From: Clostridia bacterium
GTDB taxonomy: Bacteria > Bacillota > Clostridia > Oscillospirales > Acutalibacteraceae
Length of the DNA stretch: 26,262 nt
Assembly (NCBI GenBank): GCA_900752115.1
Contig: CAADUC010000088.1
Span: forward strand, 1 to 26,262
Reading direction: 5' to 3'
In this document: piece by piece, positions 23,866 through 26,262 of the stretch
Layout: each line of letters opens with the position of its first letter
How positions within the stretch are numbered: position 1 is the stretch's first letter
Made by a program: the position numbers and the translations under genes
The notes under the pieces: generated by a model
The model's database searches: none
Told to the model about the DNA's origin: nothing
Seen by the model: only the letters and a program-made list of their open reading frames with translations

Positions 23866-23920
23866 AAAAAACCGGTCTCAAGAGGAGCGATTCCTGCTTC
23901 CTTTTGAGGCCGGGTTTTTT
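23866..23920. terminator. Terminator-like dispersed repeat, copy 3
   Basis: AAAAACCGGTCTCAAGAGG (about 23866-23885) pairs with CCTTTTGAGGCCGGGTTTTTT (23900-23920) with minor mismatches. It ends the kinase operon. The remaining spacer 23921-24113, before the convergent aldo/keto reductase, shows no gene I can support. Confidence 0.8.
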
Positions 23921-24113
23921 AATATATTCTTGTTTGGCGCAGCTGTTTTGCAGTCCCGTGCGAGCCTGCCGAAAGTAGGCCAGGGCCTGTGAGAGCGCAG
24001 GAGGAAGCGAAAAACAAACGGCTGGATGCTGAAAAATCCGGGGGCGCCGTCAGGCTGCGCTGTTGAAGCGGGCCTCCGCGCCGGTTCAGCGAGGCGAAAA
24101 CTCCTCTTCTTCC

Positions 24114-25127
24114 TTATCGAAGGAAGGTTTTGTAATCCTCATAGTTTGCCGCGAGAAGACGGGGCGTATCAAGGCCGTAAGGGCAATGATTGGCACAGTG
24201 GTTGCAGTGAATGCAATTTTCCACCCGCTTCATCTTTTCCTGCGACTCCTCCGACAGGAGATTCTCCGTCGGGGAACGGCGAAGAAGCAGAGCCATGCGC
24301 GCCGCGGTGGGGATATCGATCCCGGCGGGACAGGGCAGGCAATAACCGCAGCCGCGGCAGAAGTCTCCTGCGAGCTCCTTTCTGTCGCGTTCAATCACAG
24401 CGGCAAGCTCCGGCGTCAGGACCGGGGGATTTTCGATATAGGAGAGGAACTCGCTGAGCTCGCTCTCGCGCTGCACGCCCCAAATCGGCAGCACATTCTC
24501 ATACTGCGCAAGGGCGGCGTACGCTGCGGCGGAGTTCGTGATAAGGCCGCCTGAGAGCGCCTTCATCGCCACAAAACCGACGTTCTTCTCCGCGCACAAG
24601 TGCACAAGCTCCACATCCTTCGCGTCCGCGAGATAGCTGAACGGGAACTGCAGCACGTCGTAGAGGCCGGACTCAACCGCCTCGCGTGCAACGGGCAGGC
24701 GGTGATTCGTCAGACCGATGAACCGGATTTTCCCCTGCCGTTTTGCCTCGAGCATCGCCTCGTAAAGGCCGGTGCCGTCTCCCGGCTTCGGGCAGAAAGA
24801 GGGATTGTGAAACTGATACACATCAATATAGTCCGTGCGCATCAGACGCAGGCTCGTCTCGAGATCCTTCCAGAACCCCTCCGCCGTCTGAGACGGCGTT
24901 TTTGTCGCAATGTACAGCTTTTGGCGCAGTCCGTTCCTGAAGGCCGCGCCAATCTTTTCCTCGCTGTCAGTATAGCTGCGGGCTGTATCGAAATAGCGGA
25001 TTCCGCCTTCGTAGGCTTTTTGCAGCAGGGAAGCGGCGGCGTCAAGCGCGATACGCTGAATCGGCAGAGCGCCGAACCCGTTTTTTTCCACTTCAATGCC
25101 TGTTCTTCCCAGTAAAACGGTTGCCAT
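24114..25127 (-). CDS. Aldo/keto reductase with C-terminal two-cluster ferredoxin domain
   Basis: A protein of about 337 residues. The AKR barrel begins MATVLLGRTGIEVEKNGFG. The catalytic set is visible as YFDTARSYTDSEEKIG (Asp, Tyr), YIATKTPSQ (Lys) and VYQFHNPSF (His). The C-terminal 80 residues hold CRGCGYCLPCPAG and CIHCNHCANHCP, two 4Fe-4S ligand sets typical of anaerobe AKR-ferredoxin fusions, so electrons may come from ferredoxin as well as NAD(P)H. The second ATG (25127) is preferred over the one at 25133 because AAGGGA is better spaced to it. It appears monocistronic with a short CGCCC/GGGCG leader hairpin. The substrate is unknown. Confidence 0.9.
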   Translation of the reverse strand: MATVLLGRTGIEVEKNGFGALPIQRIALDAAASLLQKAYEGGIRYFDTARSYTDSEEKIGAAFRNGLRQKLYIATKTPSQTAEGFWKDLETSLRLMRTDYIDVYQFHNPSFCPKPGDGTGLYEAMLEAKRQGKIRFIGLTNHRLPVAREAVESGLYDVLQFPFSYLADAKDVELVHLCAEKNVGFVAMKALSGGLITNSAAAYAALAQYENVLPIWGVQRESELSEFLSYIENPPVLTPELAAVIERDRKELAGDFCRGCGYCLPCPAGIDIPTAARMALLLRRSPTENLLSEESQEKMKRVENCIHCNHCANHCPYGLDTPRLLAANYEDYKTFLR

Positions 25128-25251
25128 AGTCATCTCTTCCCTTTTCCCGCCCTTTTCGGGCGATTGATATACAAGCGTTCCAGAGAAAGAAGCGGGCTCT
25201 CACCGCCCGTCTTTCTCCCGGTCCGCCGTTTCACTTCCGAAAACCATGCTT

Positions 25252-25265
25252 CGGAAACGGTTTCC
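25252..25265. promoter_or_regulatory. Possible cre-like operator between ruvX and the aldo/keto reductase
   Basis: CGGAAACGGTTTCC contains a near-palindrome with the AAxCGxT core of LacI/CcpA-type sites. It matches only part of the cre consensus. It lies about 125 bases upstream of the aldo/keto reductase start. Confidence 0.25.
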
Positions 25266-25296
25266 CCCATAGAAAAAAGGGGGAGGAAAATGAAAG

Positions 25297-25728
25297 TCAG
25301 CTCTCCCTCGCGCGCTGCCGGCGGCGGAAGGAAAGATATTCTTCCAGAATCACGACAGCAGCCACCGCGTCCACAACCGCCTTTCTCTTTTTGCCGCGCG
25401 TGTTCGTGTCGTTGAGATAGCCGTGCGCCGTCACCGTGGTCAGGCGCTCGTCGCGCAGGACGACCGGCAAACCTGTCAGCTCCCCGAGCACAGCGGCAAA
25501 CTCCCGCGCACCCTGCGCGCTCTCACCTTCGCTGCCGTCCATATTCCGCGGCAAACCGACGACAAGCTCGCCGACAGCAAGCTCGCGGGCCTTTGCAGCC
25601 ACCTCCTGCGCGAGCTTCTCACGGTTATACTGTGTGATGACGGCGACGGGGCTCGCAAGGATTTCCCCTTCGTCGCAGACGGCAAGACCGGTGCGGGCCT
25701 TGCCAAGATCGACTGCCAGTATTTTCAT
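25297..25728 (-). CDS. ruvX: RuvX/YqgF-family Holliday-junction resolvase-like nuclease
   Basis: A 143-residue RNase H-fold protein; members act in pre-16S rRNA processing and/or recombination. It starts MKILAVDLGKARTGLAVCD, with the first catalytic Asp in VDLG. Other motifs: LVVGLPRNMDGSEG with the conserved G-L-P-x-N-x-D-G, VVLRDERLTTVTAH with the D-E-R-L-T-T motif, and KAVVDAVAAVVILEEYL carrying the last Asp. The ATG at 25728 overlaps the stop of the upstream phosphatase gene as ATGA, so the two are translationally coupled. A GTG three codons earlier is possible but less likely. Confidence 0.93.
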   Translation of the reverse strand: MKILAVDLGKARTGLAVCDEGEILASPVAVITQYNREKLAQEVAAKARELAVGELVVGLPRNMDGSEGESAQGAREFAAVLGELTGLPVVLRDERLTTVTAHGYLNDTNTRGKKRKAVVDAVAAVVILEEYLSFRRRQRARES

Positions 25729-26262
25729 GCGTCCCACCAGTCCTGTTTAGCCATCGACGACGTCTCAGGCGTAAGATGCGACGCATCGTTGAGCTTTACG
25801 ATGCGTGGCGTGTCGTCGTCCGCAAAATCGATCGTCGAAAAGCCTGTGTTGTCCGACCATGGCGTATCGCCAAGCCGGTCGATCGTTCCATAGAGGATCC
25901 GGCAGATTGCGTTGCGAATCGCGCTGCCATGCGAGACAACGCAGACCGTCTGTCCGCGGTGATCCCGCACCACGGCGAGCAGCCCTCTCCAGATCCGCTC
26001 ATAAACCTCGCGCATGGTGTCGCCGTGCGGCGCTTCGAAGTTAGCCGGATCGTGATACCACTTATCATTCTGCTCCGGGAAACGAACCGGCAGTTCGCTC
26101 CAAAGCGTCCCGTTGTAGTCGCCGCCATCAATCTCGATGAGATCGTCGTATGTTTCAATCGGAAGATGATGGAAGCGGTTGATTCCCTCCGCCGTGCGGC
26201 GAGCGCGCAGCAGCGGACTCGTCGCAATCGCGTCAAGCGGAACGTTGCGCAGACGGATGCTG
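25725..26262 (-). CDS. Histidine phosphatase family protein (phosphoglycerate mutase-like), 5' end outside window
   Basis: The minus-strand frame is open from the window edge to a stop at 25725, giving 178 residues of a histidine phosphatase. The N-terminal RHG motif lies beyond the edge. Visible are AIATSPLLRARRTAEGI, IEIDGGDYNG, GDTMREVYERI with the conserved Glu, and VCVVSHGSAIRN with the second catalytic His. ATG codons inside (such as 26015) are not the start, because the homology continues upstream. It is coupled to ruvX by a 4-base ATGA overlap. The substrate (phosphosugar, nucleotide or protein) is unknown. Confidence 0.88.
   Translation of the reverse strand, partial: SIRLRNVPLDAIATSPLLRARRTAEGINRFHHLPIETYDDLIEIDGGDYNGTLWSELPVRFPEQNDKWYHDPANFEAPHGDTMREVYERIWRGLLAVVRDHRGQTVCVVSHGSAIRNAICRILYGTIDRLGDTPWSDNTGFSTIDFADDDTPRIVKLNDASHLTPETSSMAKQDWWDA

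Noticed and set aside
21707..23881. Long minus-strand frame of 724 codons
   Set aside because: A mirror of the nucleotidyltransferase and kinase genes, which have strong motifs on the plus strand.

Overview
The window looks like chromosomal DNA of a GC-rich anaerobic gut Firmicute, most likely from the Clostridia (Oscillospirales/Ruminococcaceae-like). The basis is strong AGGAGG-type ribosome sites, sigma-A promoters, FakB/DegV and DUF1292 proteins, a bifidobacterial-type N-acetylhexosamine kinase, AraC-controlled carbohydrate operons, and coding DNA that is GC-rich against AT-rich spacers. Genus-level placement is inference.

Layout. 1-4629: the 5' part of an AraC regulator (minus strand, cut by the window edge) diverges from a four-gene plus-strand catabolic operon, in which sugar-phosphate isomerase/epimerase and Gfo/Idh/MocA dehydrogenase genes alternate twice. 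4736-5659: trxB on the minus strand. 5660-7316: about 1.6 kb without protein genes. It carries a consensus minus-strand promoter (7150-7178) followed by about 1.26 kb of highly structured non-coding sequence. That sequence includes nested long-range helices (7018-7117) and five tandem 110-112-nt units (5927-6490), and it ends at a strong GC hairpin (5884-5914). I recognise no known RNA family here, and this is the most unusual object in the window. 7317-10374: a DUF1292 protein, a probable 6S RNA with its terminator, two tandem DegV/FakB fatty-acid-binding paralogues, and dcd.

10646-12445: a sugar-binding lipoprotein missing its central part and a sulfatase missing its catalytic N-terminal half. 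No permease genes lie between them, so this appears to be a decayed (or mis-assembled) uptake and desulfation locus. 12591-14811: a two-component system. 15255-19444: an ABC ATPase, a membrane-anchored CARDB-like multidomain protein and a MacB/FtsX-type permease. Their promoter carries 11-bp-phased direct repeats next to the -35 position, consistent with control by the adjacent response regulator. 19840-23782: two AraC regulators, a sugar-nucleotidyltransferase and a NahK-like N-acetylhexosamine 1-kinase, forming an amino-sugar salvage module. 24114-26262 (minus strand): a ferredoxin-domain aldo/keto reductase, ruvX, and a histidine phosphatase cut by the right edge.

Three related terminator-like repeats (14985, 19523, 23866) are dispersed through the right half. 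All calls come from reading the sequence; no database search or folding program was run.
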